From the NCBI GenBank assembly GCA_949752795.1, contig OX457057.1:103877513-103941512 (forward strand): 64,000 bases of DNA, in the 5' to 3' direction. Both the position numbers and the translations under genes were made by a program. This document shows, in pieces, positions 1 through 11,800 of this stretch; within the stretch, counting starts at the first letter, position 1; each line of letters opens with the position of its first letter. The stretch is from Hyperoodon ampullatus (Eukaryota; Chordata; Mammalia; Artiodactyla; Ziphiidae). The notes beneath the pieces were generated by a model. The model saw only the letters and a list, made by a program, of their open reading frames with translations, had not been told where the DNA came from and ran no database searches.

Positions 1-750
1 CTTTCTAAGAATTTGTCCATTTCTTCTAGGTTGTCCATTTTATTGGCATAGAGTTGTTTGTAGTAGTCTCTTAGGATGCTTTGTATTTCTCTGGTGTCTG
101 TTGTAATTTCTCCTTTTTCACTTCTAGTTTTATAGATTTGAGCCCTCTCCCTTTTTTTCTTGATGAGTCTGGCTAATGGTTTGTCAATTTGTTTATCTTT
201 TCAAAGGACCAGCTTTTAGTTTCATTGATCTTTTCTATTGTTTTCTTCATTTCTATTTCATTTATTTCTCCTCTGATCTTTATGATTTCTTTCCTCCTAC
301 TAACTTTGGGTTTTGTTGTTCTTCTTTCTCTAGTTGCTTTAGGTGTAAGGTTGGGTTGTTTATTTGAGACTTTCAGTGTTTCCTAAGGTAAGTATGTATT
401 GCTATAAACTTCTCTCTTAGAACTGCTTTTGCTGCATCCCAGAGGTTTTGGATCGTCATGTTTTCATTGTCATTTGTCTCTTGGTGGTTTTTGATTTCCT
501 TTTGATTTCTTCAGTGATCCATTGGTTGTTTAGTAACATATTGTTTAGCCTCCATGTGTTTGTGTTTTTTACAGTTTCTTTTTCTTGTAATTGATTTCTA
601 ATCTCATAGCACTGTGGTTGGAAAAGATGCTTGATATTATTTCAATTTTCTTAAATTTACTAAGGCTTGTTTTGTGGCCCAGCATGTGATCTGTCCTAGA
701 GAATGTTGCATGTGCACTTGAGAAGAAGGTGTATTCTGCTGCTTTCAGAT
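1..750 (-). mobile_element. L1 ORF2 fragment, inverted 5' part of an L1 insertion
   Basis: Read on the minus strand this is L1 ORF2, covering the end of the endonuclease and the start of the reverse-transcriptase region. It matches the sense copy at about 30330-31050 almost word for word; for example both carry the 'aactctatgccaataaaatg' segment. It runs off the left edge of the window. It lies head to head with a sense L1 3' end that starts about 60 bases further on, the arrangement left by twin priming. It is not coding now. Confidence 0.85.
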
Positions 751-811
751 GGATTTGACTGAAGAAAGGCAGAATTTTAGATTCATTTGACGGTTTTCTT
801 TCTTTCAATAG

Positions 812-976
812 ATAAGCAGCAAGGATTTATTGCATAGCACAGGAACTATATTCAATATCTATAACAACCTATAATGGAAAATAATCTGAAAAATATGTAT
901 AACTGAATCACTTTGCTGTACACCTGAAACTAACACAATATTGTAAATCAACTATACTTCAATTAAAAAAAAAGTG
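812..976 (+). mobile_element. L1 3' end with A-rich tail
   Basis: The stretch contains 'tagcacaggaactatattc' and 'tgtataactgaatcacttt', typical of the 3' end of cetartiodactyl L1 elements and shared with the copy ending near 42230. It finishes in a short A-rich tail. Together with the inverted ORF2 piece to its left it forms one 5'-inverted insertion. Confidence 0.8.
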
Positions 977-1245
977 TATCAGAGATAGATGATTTAAAAA
1001 GTATTTTTTATTCAGTCTTAATTAAGGGGCTCTGAATCCTATGTCACATTTCCTTCTCGTCTCTTTCTGCCATATTTCTTCAGCATTTTATTTCCCCTTA
1101 ATTTCTTCACATCCTTGCCTACAAACATTATTCCCTCACCCCATTTTCACACAAGGATATGTTGCAAAATTTCTTATTTCCCCCTTTTGACTGTTCAAGT
1201 CATCCATTATTCATCTGCAGTTTTCTTTTGAAATATTTTTTCCCT
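977..1245. other. unique AT-rich stretch
   Basis: No gene, RNA or clear repeat is visible between the L1 tail and the CT tract. Confidence 0.5.
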
Positions 1246-1400
1246 CCTTCTCTCTTTCTCTTTCCTTCCTTCCTTCTTTCTTTCTTTTTTCCTTCTTTCT
1301 TTCTTTCCTTCCTTCCTTCCTTCATTTTTCTTTCTTTCTTTCCTTCCTTCCTTCCTTCTTTCTTCCTCTTCCTCACTTCCTTTCCTTCCTTTCTTTTGCT
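1246..1400. repeat. CT-rich (TTCC/TTTC)n simple repeat
   Basis: A pure pyrimidine tract of interleaved ttcc and tttc units. Two low-complexity ORFs of Phe/Ser/Pro and Lys/Glu/Arg, one on each strand, arise only from this tract and are not genes. Confidence 0.9.
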
Positions 1401-1479
1401 GTACACATATATTGATTTTATTTTAAAATATAAATAACTGAACATGCATTTTTGTCTTTTAGTACCTGCCTAGGCTGTC

Positions 1480-1830
1480 CAAGATCTGCCCTGCCTGCCT
1501 CTCAGTCTCCTTCTCAAACTCTCCTCCCAGGGCTTTGCTCTTGCCATGTGCCCCCTCACCCGCTACCTTCCCCTGTTCTCCCTCTCTCCCCCTGTTCTTT
1601 AAGTCATGCTCCACCCCCTGGCTAGGCTGGTGCCATCGCAGGGTCCCCACAGTACCCCACTCACATATCTATCTGTCCCTGCACCTCTCCATGCTCTTGT
1701 TTGGAAGAGGGCAGGTGTAAAATACCCTCAGGGCAGGATATACTTCGCTCATCTTCACAGTCTCAGCTTTTAGCACAGTGCATCTTACATAAAAGACTCT
1801 CAATAACGTTGGATAGATGGATAATGGGGG
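1480..1830 (+). repeat. L2 3' end (LINE2), degraded
   Basis: The order of motifs follows the L2 tail: a leukocyte-like 'ctttgctcttgcc' block, then 'gagggcaggtgt', then 'tagcacagtgcatcttacat' and 'actctcaataacgttgg'. Strongly diverged. Confidence 0.55.
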
Positions 1831-2110
1831 GGAAAGGTCTTGTCTGGAAAATTATGAAGAAACTCTTAAACTCTTTGATGACTGATACTAGAATCCTCAC
1901 ATAAAAAGAGAATAGAACCACTGGCAAAGCTGGGTATTTGAGTAAACAGAGCTGCTTCTCCACTAGCAACTTGTCAGGAATAGTTGATTCCAGCACCAAA
2001 ACCAGGTTGAGCAGCCTTTTTCTGAGTCCCTCTTGCTCCTCTCCTGCTATCTTGGCTTCTGTCCACAGCTCCATCCAAGGCAGCCCTAGAGAGATAGCAA
2101 AGCCTTAGAA
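1831..2110. other. unique stretch, no feature seen
   Basis: A 103-codon minus-strand ORF crosses this stretch but has no recognisable domain and no splice context. It is probably chance. Confidence 0.4.
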
Positions 2111-2114
2111 GGGA

Positions 2115-2260
2115 GAGGAGTTCAGTTGTTAATTCACCTGTGTACCGAGCACTTGCTGTGTGCCAGGCACTAAGCCAGCAGGCATCACAAAGAGGGTAAG
2201 GCTGGGTCCTTGCCCTTCAGGACCTAGTCTAATTGCAAAAGAGGGGGTTGGGGAAAGAAA
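2115..2260 (-). repeat. L2 3' end, antisense
   Basis: Contains 'cacttgctgtgtgccaggca' followed by 'ccttgcccttcaggacctag', the reverse complement of the L2 3' end. Confidence 0.6.
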
Positions 2261-2935
2261 CTGAATTCAGATAGAAGTAGAGAGAAAAAAAATGCTGCCC
2301 ATTACAGAGCCCAGAGCCTCCAGGTCTCCAAATCAAGACTTTGCTTTACCTAGTGATAAAATCCCTGCCTGGTGGGAAGGCCCTGGAGGAGCTGGTGAAG
2401 ATTAGAAGATGCCATGAGAACTATAAAATGCTACTGCAAAGAATCTCTGGGTATCCAGGGAAAATGACCATCTGAGGCAGTGGATAGAGTCAAAGGTTTT
2501 AAGGCCAAAGATGCAAAACCAATAGAGTCAATGAAAGTTTCATGGCTGCCCTTAAAGTGATTTTTCTGTCAATTTCATGGGGGCTTAGTTCTCCCATGAA
2601 GGGAAAGTGTACGACATCTGGGTTAGATAAGCCAGGTTTGTAAAGTCCTCAGACATCTGTACTTAGAAGCAGGTGCTGTGGGAGGCTGGTAGACCAAGGG
2701 TAAGGTATGGGGGATGGGCAGGGTGAGCTTCAGACCTGCTTCTCTACTTCCTTGTTCTTTCCCATCCTAACCCAGCTCCCTCCCATCTGTTCTGGCCCTG
2801 ACCTCTAAGGCACAAAGGTCACTGTAGCTTTGGCACCAACAGCCTGAGTGGTTTCAGTAATATGGCCCAGGAATTCAAGTGAGGCTCGGCATAAAGCAAC
2901 AGAGAAAACATGTGCGCTAGAGGGATTCAAATAGG
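2261..2935. other. unique stretch, no feature seen
   Basis: Nothing recognisable on either strand. Confidence 0.4.
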
Positions 2936-3050
2936 ATGGTACCCAATCCCGGCTCTGCCATTAACCCACTGCATGACCTTGAGCAGGTAGCCCCTCTTTC
3001 TGTGGGTTAACTAGGTTTATATATCTGAGATTCCTTCTGCATCAACGTTC
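2936..3050 (+). repeat. MIR fragment
   Basis: Shows the MIR core 'cccggctctgccattaac' and 'tgaccttgagcaggta' in sense orientation. Confidence 0.7.
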
Positions 3051-3224
3051 TCTATTGAATTCTCAACTTCACGTGTTTTCTTAGACTCTGAATTTCTAGA
3101 AGCACTAGAGGTTACCCAGAGAGAAAGATTTGCTGAATGAAGGAAATTCAGCACATACATCTTTCATCGCTCACCAGGGATTTCGAAAGCAATAATTGGA
3201 ACATTTCACCACAGTTTCTAACTT

Positions 3225-3520
3225 AATCTCATTACGTTTATTAAAGGCTTATTACATGTTAAGCAATTGGGTTAATATTTTGGAACAAGTACTGTAAATA
3301 ATATTAACAGCACTATTATGTATGTTACACTATTATGTGTGTTATATCCCTTAACTCTCAGTTCTGGGGAGGTAGGTATTATCATTGCCATTTATATAGA
3401 AGAAAACAGATGCTGATGGTTTAAGAAAACTGGCCCAGGGCATGTAGCAAGTAAACAACATGGTCAAGATAAAAACCCATGGTAGTCTCATGTCAGAACC
3501 CGAATGCTTTACTAAGATTT
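3225..3520 (-). repeat. MIR, antisense
   Basis: Antisense MIR: 'gaggtaggtattatcattg' followed by an 'aaaactggcccagggcatgt' core and a diverged 3' part. Confidence 0.65.
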
Positions 3521-4539
3521 ACTGACTCACCTGGAAATAGTTATAGGTGGCTTACAAAGAATGAATAATTACCACATGAACTGATATAACAAATCTGCTG
3601 CTGGTTAGACCTAAGTGGTGCTTTCTCTTCCCTCACCAGGTTTACCTTCCAACCAAACTGGAACTTCTCACCAGCAGCCCCTAACTCAGCTGTTTACCTG
3701 ATTCCTGCTATACCACCTCCTGAGGATGGATGGACGGCTGACCCACCTAGTAGGCCTGTTTACCTAAACTCGTTAAGCTAGATTTATTCTTTATATGGCA
3801 ATTGTCATTTTCACAGGAAGGGAAATGAACCCCCTTTACAATATTGACCAGAATGTGGATCCCACATCCTACTGGCCTAAAGAAACCTTGCTAAGAGTCC
3901 TCAGTGATATTTGTTTTGTGGTTGTTATTTAAACTGAAGGGCTGCTGAGCTGCTGGACCAGGCAAAGGGATAGATGACAATTTAACTTTCCACAGGTGTA
4001 GGTGGCAGGAACCAGGGAGCTCTTGCTCTGTGGCTGAGGCCTGGATCTCAGGGTAGAAGGAGAGTCTTAAGCCACTTTGGCTGGCTCTGGGGGCCCACTG
4101 GTCCCTGCAGAAATCTTGGAAGCCAACAGAGTACTTTCTGGGGCCAAGTGGCAGGAACAGAAGGAGGCAGGTTCAGTTTGGCTTTGTGGGTTCACAAACT
4201 GCTGATCTGAGGCCCAGAAAGAACATTCTGCTCACAGATGTGCGGCAAAGGAGCATAATTGATGTAAGCCTGTGGCAGTCACAGATCACACATCAGATTT
4301 TAACAGACTCAGCGAATGCAAAGCAACCCTTGAGAACAAACAGTATCAATAGAATTGAATACAGAGTAGAGAGAAAGGGCAGATCTCACAGACTGCTGGA
4401 AGAGGAGAGCAGTCTGGGTAAGTGGCACCCGAGGGTGTCCCCAGGAGTGAGGTGGTAGGGTTGTCTATTGAGATTTCCCCACCTGTTAAAGAATTCTAGA
4501 ATTACCACTGCTTGAAAGACCTCAGCCAGCTTCCACGTT
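3521..4539. other. unique stretch with a long chance-level open frame
   Basis: The plus-strand frame is open from 4057 to 4458 and contains a good donor-like 'ctgg|gtaagt' at 4417/4418. There is no strong acceptor, no domain and no recognised similarity. ORFs of this length also occur here inside repeats, so it is not called a gene. Confidence 0.3.
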
Positions 4540-4670
4540 GTAGGTGAGGAAGCTGAGACCCAGGGAGGGGAGGTGCCTTGCCCAAGGTCACACAGCAGAG
4601 AGGGACTGGAATCCAGCCTTCCTGACTGCTGTCCCAGTGCTCTTGTCCTCTGCACTGCTCTGTCTCAGCG
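4540..4670 (-). repeat. MIR, antisense
   Basis: Clear MIR core: 'gaggaagctgagacccagg' followed by 'ttgcccaaggtcacacagc'. Confidence 0.85.
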
Positions 4671-4965
4671 TTGGACTGCTTCTCACCCTTTGGCCCTGAA
4701 AACCGGTTTCACTGTTTCCCATTGTTTGTGCAGAACTGCAGTGACCATCTTGGAGGTCATTAGCATTGTATCCTAGGGATTCAGCCTGAGTGGTGGTGAC
4801 AGAGCTTGTCATCTGTAAGTTATTTCTCATATGTGGAGAGTTAAAGGGCCTAATAAGAGGGTTTTGCCTGAAGAAGACTTCAGGCTGATGTGATACTGAT
4901 GATCAGATACCTGGAAAGTTGTGTAAGAGGAGTCGTTAGACTCGCTCATTATTGCTAGAGAATAT
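4671..4965. other. unique stretch, no feature seen
   Basis: Nothing recognisable. Confidence 0.4.
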
Positions 4966-5140
4966 TGGTTCTCAAAGTGTGGTCCAGGGACCAGCAGCAG
5001 CAGCATTACCTAGGAACTTGTTAGAAATGGAAAGTCTTGAGCCTCACCCCAGACCTACTGAATCAGAATCTCTGGAGTGGCACCCAGCAAAGTATTTTAT
5101 CAAGCCCTGCAGGTGATCCTGATGCTTTAAAGTCTGAGGC
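4966..5140 (+). mobile_element. MER5A-type hAT-Charlie element
   Basis: Begins 'ttggttctcaaagtgtggtc' and contains 'ctcaccccagacctactgaa', both diagnostic of MER5A non-autonomous hAT elements. Almost full length. Confidence 0.9.
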
Positions 5141-5485
5141 CCTCTGGCCAGAGTTGGGATGAACGGGTCATATTGACAGGAGGCAGATAAGGAGGGCTTG
5201 GGTAAGAAGGATGGACTTGGTGCGGGACATGGGGGTAGCTCCCCTGATGCTGGCTGCACTCACACAGAATGAAGGCCCACCAGCCGGGAGAGGTATAAGG
5301 GGGGCTACCCAGGGAGAAGAGTAGTGAACTAGGTCATCCCTAATGTCTCCAAGATACTGTGTTAGTTTTTGTATGATAAACAGGCCAGGAAACACAATTG
5401 TTTCCCCTTTCTAAGATGTAAGCACTGCAAAGACAGCCATTTTTGTGCCTTTTTTTTCTTCTTCTTCAGTACTATAACCCCAGTG
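5141..5485. other. unique stretch, no feature seen
   Basis: Nothing recognisable. Confidence 0.4.
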
Positions 5486-5728
5486 CCTAGAGCAGGGGCA
5501 TGATTCATGGGCTAAATCTGGCCACAGGCTGCTTTTGTAAACAAAGTTTTACAAGAACTTTGTAAACAAGCCATGCTTATTCATTTACATATTGTCTACA
5601 GCTGCTCTTATAATATAGCGGCAGAGTTGAATCATTGTGACTGACCACATAGCCTGTGAAGCCTAAAATATTTACTGTCAGGCCCTTTATAGAAAACGTT
5701 TAACAATCCCTGATCTAGAATCTTGCCT
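5486..5728 (+). mobile_element. old hAT-type non-autonomous DNA transposon
   Basis: Contains 'gggctaaatctggccacagg', 'attcatttacatattgtcta' and 'cctaaaatatttactgtcag'. These are the hallmarks of a widespread mammalian hAT-like MER element; I cannot name the subfamily with confidence. The ends 'ctagagcaggggc' and 'aatccctgatctag' are compatible with terminal inverted repeats. Confidence 0.7.
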
Positions 5729-5829
5729 CTATCACAACAGATACTCAACAAATATCGAATGAATGAGTGAACTATTTTCTCTGTTGGTGTCACAGACTTT
5801 AGTTTAGAATATAGAGGTATAGAGGATGT

Positions 5830-6030
5830 GGGCATCGAAAGCAGAACTGGGCAGACCTGGCCTTGAATCCTGGTTCCACCATCTACAAGTGGTTTGCCCT
5901 TAGGCCTATTAGTTGGCTTCTCTGGGCTTCATAGTCCTCATTTGTAAAACAGCAATGATACTAGGCATTTATGATGAAAGAACAAATCACACGCTGCACA
6001 GAAAGCGCAGCACCTGGCTCACGTAGCTAC
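5830..6030 (+). repeat. MIR, sense
   Basis: Sense MIR with 'gaatcctggttccaccatc', 'ggcttctctgggcttcatag' and 'catttgtaaaacagcaatga'. Confidence 0.85.
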
Positions 6031-6044
6031 TGAATACGTGTTAC

Positions 6045-6157
6045 CTGGTTATCAATAACATCCAGAAGCCTTTGGTGAGAGAGGTTCAGCTGTGACCTTT
6101 TGGACACTGTGAACAGGAGTCGGCAGTCAGAAGATTCTTCCACCATGCATGAGCTCT
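6045..6157 (-). other. candidate protein-coding exon (unverified)
   Basis: On the minus strand a strong acceptor ('cttgccctttcccctcctgcag') is followed by 113 bases and a good donor ('ccag|gtaaca'). Only one frame is used: two bases finish a codon, then 37 sense codons, ending in phase 0. The peptide has a mixed, non-repetitive composition, including 'CRLLFTVSKRSQLNLSHQR' and 'LLDVIDNQ'. No repeat family was recognised over it, although it lies just right of a MIR. I do not recognise the protein, and no phase-compatible neighbour was found, so it may be a chance match or an exon of an unseen gene on the minus strand. Confidence 0.3.
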
Positions 6158-8180
6158 CTGCAGGAGGGGAAAGGGCAAGTTCAGAGGTGATTATTAGACA
6201 GCTCAACATTTAAGCTTGTAGAAAGCTACTAATTAGCCAAGGTACATGTAATGATATTTAAGACAGTGTATGAATGGGCAAGATTTAATTGCTGTAGGCT
6301 TTCAGGTGTTTTTCCAATGGTGAAAAATAATGATCCATCCATATTTTCTCACGTATTCCCCTGATGACCAATTGTGCAAAACTGGCTTGAGTCAGGGCTG
6401 AGCAGCCTGAGGCGATGGGAACCCATGGGAGCTACCTGATCACAGAGGGACTGACCTTGGCCCTGTTCACCAGCTGGTGGCCAAGTCCCCAAAGAGGGAA
6501 GTGTTTTCTCATCTAGTGCAAGTGTGGCCCCTTTGTACTGTGGGTGGTGTTATTTTATTTTATTTTTTTTCTGGTAGGATGTCTTAATGTGTACTAGGTG
6601 TTCTGGAGGAAGTCTCCAAGCCCTCTAATTCCCCAGGTTAAGCCAGAAACAAAATAATCACGGGCAGGTGCAAATCCACACTAGCAAGAGGCTGAGTCAG
6701 AAACATGTTGTAACTCGGGACTAAAAATATCCATGTGGACGGTTTCCATGATTCTGAGATTTTGTAAATTACCCTGCATGCCTGGCTGCTGCATATCAGT
6801 TCAGCCTTTTTCTTCACTCGTGTTGGGAGAAACATGGCAATTTCTAGAACTCTTTGGGGCTATGCCGGCAAGTGCATTTTCATATGTGAGAATAGTAGGT
6901 GGAGACTCACCCACACCCTCATTCACATGCATCAAGCCCCAACCCCTAACCCTCAATTCACAGCTCTCATTAAGAACTGCTCATCTCCACTATGTGGGAT
7001 TCAATTATAGATATCCTAGGGTCTGAGAATCTGCAGTTTGTTCTCACAAATAGAGGTTTAATAAAAGGGAAAGTGAAGAAATACAATCCAGACTTTCATT
7101 TCTTCATGTTTTTATTTTCTTATATATTAAGATCCAGGACACTGTAATCCACTCTCCTGGGAATCAATTGCCACCTCCCTGCAGAGAGAAACACTAAGAG
7201 TTTTCTGTCTCTACGTTTCTCTCCTGGGCTACATCCCTCTGACCTTCAACCACAAACAGCAACTATCAGCTGGTAACTAGACCACCACCTGCCACCAAGC
7301 ACATTCCCAAATAGCCACAAATTTTCAGTGTCCCACTGGAAACTCAAACATGTTTCTATATCCTTCCTAAAAGCACAACATATGCCCCAAATGCTCCCAT
7401 AATCATCCATAGACCGGTTTCAGATCATATGAGGAAGAATCCTTAAAGCTTAGGAGAGCTTGGGAGATGATGGGAGTGGGGGGAGCTTTGAGTGAGGAAG
7501 CCACGTTCCAGACTCAAGCACAAACTCATCATCCACCCTATCTTCCTTCTGTGATTCTTTCTATCCTCACATGGGCCACACTCTCTCCTCTCAAGCAATC
7601 CAACGTTGAGATATCTTAGCTCAATATTACAGTGACCTAGCCCCAAACAGGTGACTCCAGCCTCCAAATTCCCTGTTAATTGAAAAATGAGTCCTTGTTT
7701 CTCTGCAATGCAATAACAAAGTAGGCAATATTTGTTCAGGGGGCGAGAAACAAGAAAGGGGACTAGCAAGGACCAGCTAGACCCCACCGAAGGCATGAGT
7801 AGCCTTCAACAAGAAGGTAGCTTTTCTTCAGGAAGTGGGAGGCCCGTATATAAGCCTAGAGGGCTTAGTTAGTGACAGTGTATGGAACTGCAGGCTTTCA
7901 CAGAGGCCTCCTATAGTACTTTGTGCAAAAGTCTCAAGAAATTAGCAGAGCCTTTCTGCACATAACACTATGCCTAGGATTTCAGGGCTGCTCTCTTCAG
8001 TTGCAGGGCTTGGAGTCTCTCCAGGTCGCGAAGGAATATTCACGCCCATGAATCTGAAGGTTAGCTCTGCTTAGCTGGACCCAAACCCCACCCTGTCACT
8101 GCCTAGGTGCAGGCAATGGCCTCATTGTTTATGGAGTAGAGCTCTTCCTCTCTGGGTAACACACCCCTCCCTGCAATTTC
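6158..8180. other. mostly unique DNA, no gene seen
   Basis: Several ORFs of 65-117 codons occur on both strands (6733-7026 plus, 7443-7796 minus), but none shows domains, splice context or codon regularity. No repeat is clear. Confidence 0.4.
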
Positions 8181-9345
8181 TTGCTGCCCTCGCCGAAAGC
8201 CAAATTGTAGGAACTGTGCCTCAGCCTCTCCCCCGGCACCCAGCTTGCACCTTGGCACTCTTTGGCTTTCACACTCTCATTTCCCTCTGTTGGCTTAGTC
8301 CTTTCTGTTCTGTGCTCACCTACCTCTTCTCCCAGGTCACCTGGCCAATTCTCTGCTTCCTGCCCTTGGCCATTCTAGTCACCTCCAGAAACACTTCCTC
8401 TTCCCTTAGGCTTTCCTGGGCAGGTGAGAGGAGAAGTCGTGTTTTCCTTGTTCCACTCCAGCTAACCTTTCAGACGCCGCTCCCAAAATGTAATTATCTG
8501 CGGAAAAAGCCAAACCAATTAAAAAAAAAAAAAAGACGGGTGGTGGAGTAGGGAAAGAGACCACAGACTTGCTAGGAAGGGGGAGAGGGGGTGCCTCTCC
8601 ACCTTCCTGATCCACCCAAGCAAGGCTACGGGGGGACTGGGCTGAGAACCTGGTAAACTCTGGGAGGGTGGGAAACAGATGTTGAAGTATCTGAAATACC
8701 CCCAGCTGGAAATCCACACATTTATGTTCACACACATTTATTCACCTGGAAAGTGAGAGGTCATTATGGAATGCAGGCTTTCTTTTTGCCTGATTCCTGT
8801 TCCACTAAACCCCAGCCTAACACCCTTCCATTTTCTTTTTTCTTTCTCCCTACTTTTAACTCATAAGACTTGGTTTATTTTTTTATCACCACCAAATAAA
8901 CCACTAGAGTACTTTCTAGAACAAGACAGGTCTTAATCGCATCTACTCAGATTCTCTTTATTATGTTCCCATCCATGCAAATAAACACAAATGTCCCCCT
9001 CAAACAACTAAGAACATATACAAACCGCACTGGGACCCATACGAGTGGCACACAGAGATAAGCATGAAATGAGGTGTGTGTCCACAAATAGCCTGAAATG
9101 TTCATTTGGGGGAGCCCGAAGATAGTATATTGACATTCACAGGTCCGTTCAGAACGCTGGGTGAGAGGGTTCCTGGCTTGTACTCTCTGGCTGAGAGCAG
9201 AGGTGAGGTCTGAGCAGGAAAGAAAGGGAGGGGGGAGGAGGAGAAGGATCCAGTGGGTGTAAGAAATACTGCATATGGTCAACCAAGAGACCCAGGGCTG
9301 TGCCGATTGATTAATATTATCATTATGATGGTCTTGAGGTGTCTG
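8181..9345. other. unique or highly diverged DNA, no gene seen
   Basis: The first 250 bases are pyrimidine-rich and could be a very old L2 remnant. A 14-base A run lies near 8521. ORFs around 8216-8735 and 8947-9282 have no recognisable product. Confidence 0.35.
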
Positions 9346-9450
9346 TCCAGGTTAGATTGTCTGTCTTAGGCTGTAAACCTCCAAAGGACAGGACTGGACC
9401 CACATCTAGTGCTGCCTGTGCTCCATCAGGCACGAAGGGCTCGTTGCTGG
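9346..9450 (+). repeat. L2 3' end fragment
   Basis: Contains 'taggctgtaaacctccaaag' and 'cacatctagtgctgcctgtg', resembling the end of L2. Confidence 0.45.
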
Positions 9451-9754
9451 TAATGATGAGCGCTGGCAACTCTGTCGTGGGTTTGTTGACTAACTAAATG
9501 ACCTGGCTCCCAAACCTGAGTGTCTTTAAATGCCTGATGAACTGCAGAATACTGTAAAATACACTTTCTCTGGGCTTTACGGAAACGGAGCCCTTCACCG
9601 GGTTGAAAGAGTTTGGGTGCTGTCCTACTGAAAGGCAGATGTGCTTACGCGAGCTGCCAGCGGCCTTTTCAGCCTTGGAATTGCTGTGATGAGATTACCA
9701 GAATTTGAAGATGCCATGAACTGACACTGTGTTTTCATTGATTGTTTCCATGTC
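9451..9754. other. unique stretch, no feature seen
   Basis: Nothing recognisable. Confidence 0.35.
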
Positions 9755-9870
9755 TGCCTCCCTCAAGAGAAGAAAGGACTTGAGCATTATTCACTTCTGC
9801 ATTTCCAGAACTTAGAACCATGCTAGAACATCATGGGCACTCCAGAAATACTGATTTCAGGGAATGAGTG
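9755..9870 (+). repeat. L2 3' end fragment
   Basis: L2-like tail: 'cattattcacttctgcatt' then 'gaacttagaaccatgctaga'. Confidence 0.5.
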
Positions 9871-10044
9871 AGCTTGAGCCTAAAGAATGGAGTTCAATTC
9901 ACCTCCACCCCCAGAATCCACCCCCAACCCTCTTAGGGGCATCCCAGGCAGGTGTCAAGTCTCTCATTAAAGCAAAAATGCAGAACCCCTGGCTCTGGCT
10001 AGCATTTCAGTGTACAATCTCTATGGTGAATACTGTTATAATTC

Positions 10045-10285
10045 CAACTTGGGGGGTTCTAAAACTGAGGCCCAGAGCTGTTGTAAATGTTATCGGGGTC
10101 ACATTGCTAGCAAAAGGTAGCACCAACACTGGTCTTCCAGACCCCAAAGCCCTTGTTCTTAACCACTGAGTTAATCCTTACACTCTTATTACTAGCTGCA
10201 CGCCCATTGCTTAATCACTTGAGCACTCAGTTTGGAGTTTCCCTGTCTGTAAAATGGAAATAATGAAACCTACTTAAAATAATGG
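10045..10285. repeat. two MIR fragments
   Basis: An antisense core ('aaaactgaggcccagagctg') is followed from about 10195 by a sense tail ('tttccctgtctgtaaaatgg'). Confidence 0.65.
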
Positions 10286-10544
10286 TGAGATTTAGACGAT
10301 GTGTATGAAACAATAAGCAAAGAAATGTAGCTATGCTTTCAAGGGATTTACCTTTCAAATTTGAAGGAAAGAGGCACATGGAGAGTTTTCTTATCTAAAC
10401 CAACTTAAGTAAGAAGTTATAGTCATATAGAACCTCCTCCTTGAACTAATTAAAGTAATGATCAATTCATCCATTTACCCTTTCACTCATTCAGCAAATA
10501 CATCTCAAGGGTCCTCCACATACCTCTTGGTACCAAAGGACAGG

Positions 10545-10785
10545 AAAGCCTAGTAGGAAAGTGGGCTTTGACTCAGAAGGCTTAGACTGACAGCTTCAGT
10601 CCTCCCCCTATCAGCTGAGTGAATTAGGGCAAGCCACTTAATTGCTTGGCCCTCAGTTTTGTCATCCGTAAAATGGGATGATAACACCTAACCCACACAG
10701 CTGGGAGGTTTAAATAAGATTCATATACCAAAAGGACCAGGTCCAGTCTCTGATACAATGTACATACCTACAAAATCATAGCTAC
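10545..10785 (+). repeat. MIR, sense
   Basis: Contains 'gaattagggcaagccactt' and 'ttgtcatccgtaaaatggga'. Nearly complete. Confidence 0.85.
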
Positions 10786-11199
10786 CATTTCTATCATTGG
10801 CCTACTAAAGGTGGGGCAGTGGGAGCAGTCCAGCCCAGCTTGACAGTAGCCACAGCAATTGTTTCAAACTTAGCATATCATTTACCAGGGGAGGGAAAAG
10901 ATATTTGGTATTGTTTAGAATTGCTAGTGCATGGTAATCATAAAAAAGCAAACTGACTCTGAGTTCATTTTATTATTGTTTTAAATTCCCAACGACAATG
11001 CATTCCTTACTGCCTATACATGTACAGACCACACCCACCACCAGCTTTTGGGAAGCAGATGAATTGAATACTTGTGCCAAAGTATTCGGGTGGTAATCAG
11101 AATTACTTTTCTTGGTTATAAATGACATTTATAGTAACCCCACTTAGAGTCTGTGCAGGAAATCAATAGACTTTGTTAGCAGCAAACATCTTAGTTAAT
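10786..11199. other. unique stretch, no feature seen
   Basis: AT-rich, nothing recognisable. Confidence 0.35.
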
Positions 11200-11800
11200 C
11201 CAATTTAAAAAAAATCTGTTTTTTAAAAAAAATTTTTTTGTAGTAGTATAATATACATAAAGAAAAGCACATATTATATAGTTTGCTGAATTTTCACAAG
11301 CAGAGCACACTGAAGTAATCAGAACCCAGATTAATAAACAGAACACTGTCAGTACCCAGAAGCCCCTTCAGGCTCGCTTCCAGTAACTACACCCTTTTGC
11401 CCGTTTTTATAAATAGAACTTTAATAAGTAATCACTGGTGTCTGGCTTCTTTCATTGAACATTATGTTTGTGAGATTCATCCACATTTTTGTGTTTGGTT
11501 GTAGATGGTTCATTATCATTTTTGTGTAGTATTCCACCGTGTGACTATACGGCAATGTATTTATCCATTAAACGATTAATGGATATTTGGGTTGCCTCCA
11601 ACTTATAGTTATTATCAATAGTGCAACAATGAGTGTTTTAGTATATGTCCTTTGGTGACTATATGTATGTGCTTCTGTTGGGCATATCCCTAAGGATTGC
11701 TGGGTCTTAAAGAATGCATATGTTCAGCTTTATTAAATAATGCCAAACAGATTTCCAAAGTGGTTTTTCAAAGACATATTAAAAATTGCATTGTCACTTC
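11200..11800 (-). mobile_element. L1M-type 3' region, antisense
   Basis: Antisense old L1 shown by 'attccaccgtgtgactatac', 'tatttatccattaaacgatt' and 'atttccaaagtggttttt'. Heavily mutated and 5' truncated. Confidence 0.75.

Noticed and set aside
1159..1445. Phe/Ser/Pro-rich ORF and its Lys/Glu/Arg-rich counterpart
   Set aside because: Produced by the CT-rich simple repeat.
4057..4458. Open frame of about 134 codons with a donor-like site
   Set aside because: No convincing acceptor or start and no recognised domain; comparable ORFs appear by chance.
8322..8414. Minus-strand AG/GT-bounded segment with a good donor
   Set aside because: All frames hit a stop at or before the donor (the best one ends in TAG), and the region looks like an old L2 remnant.
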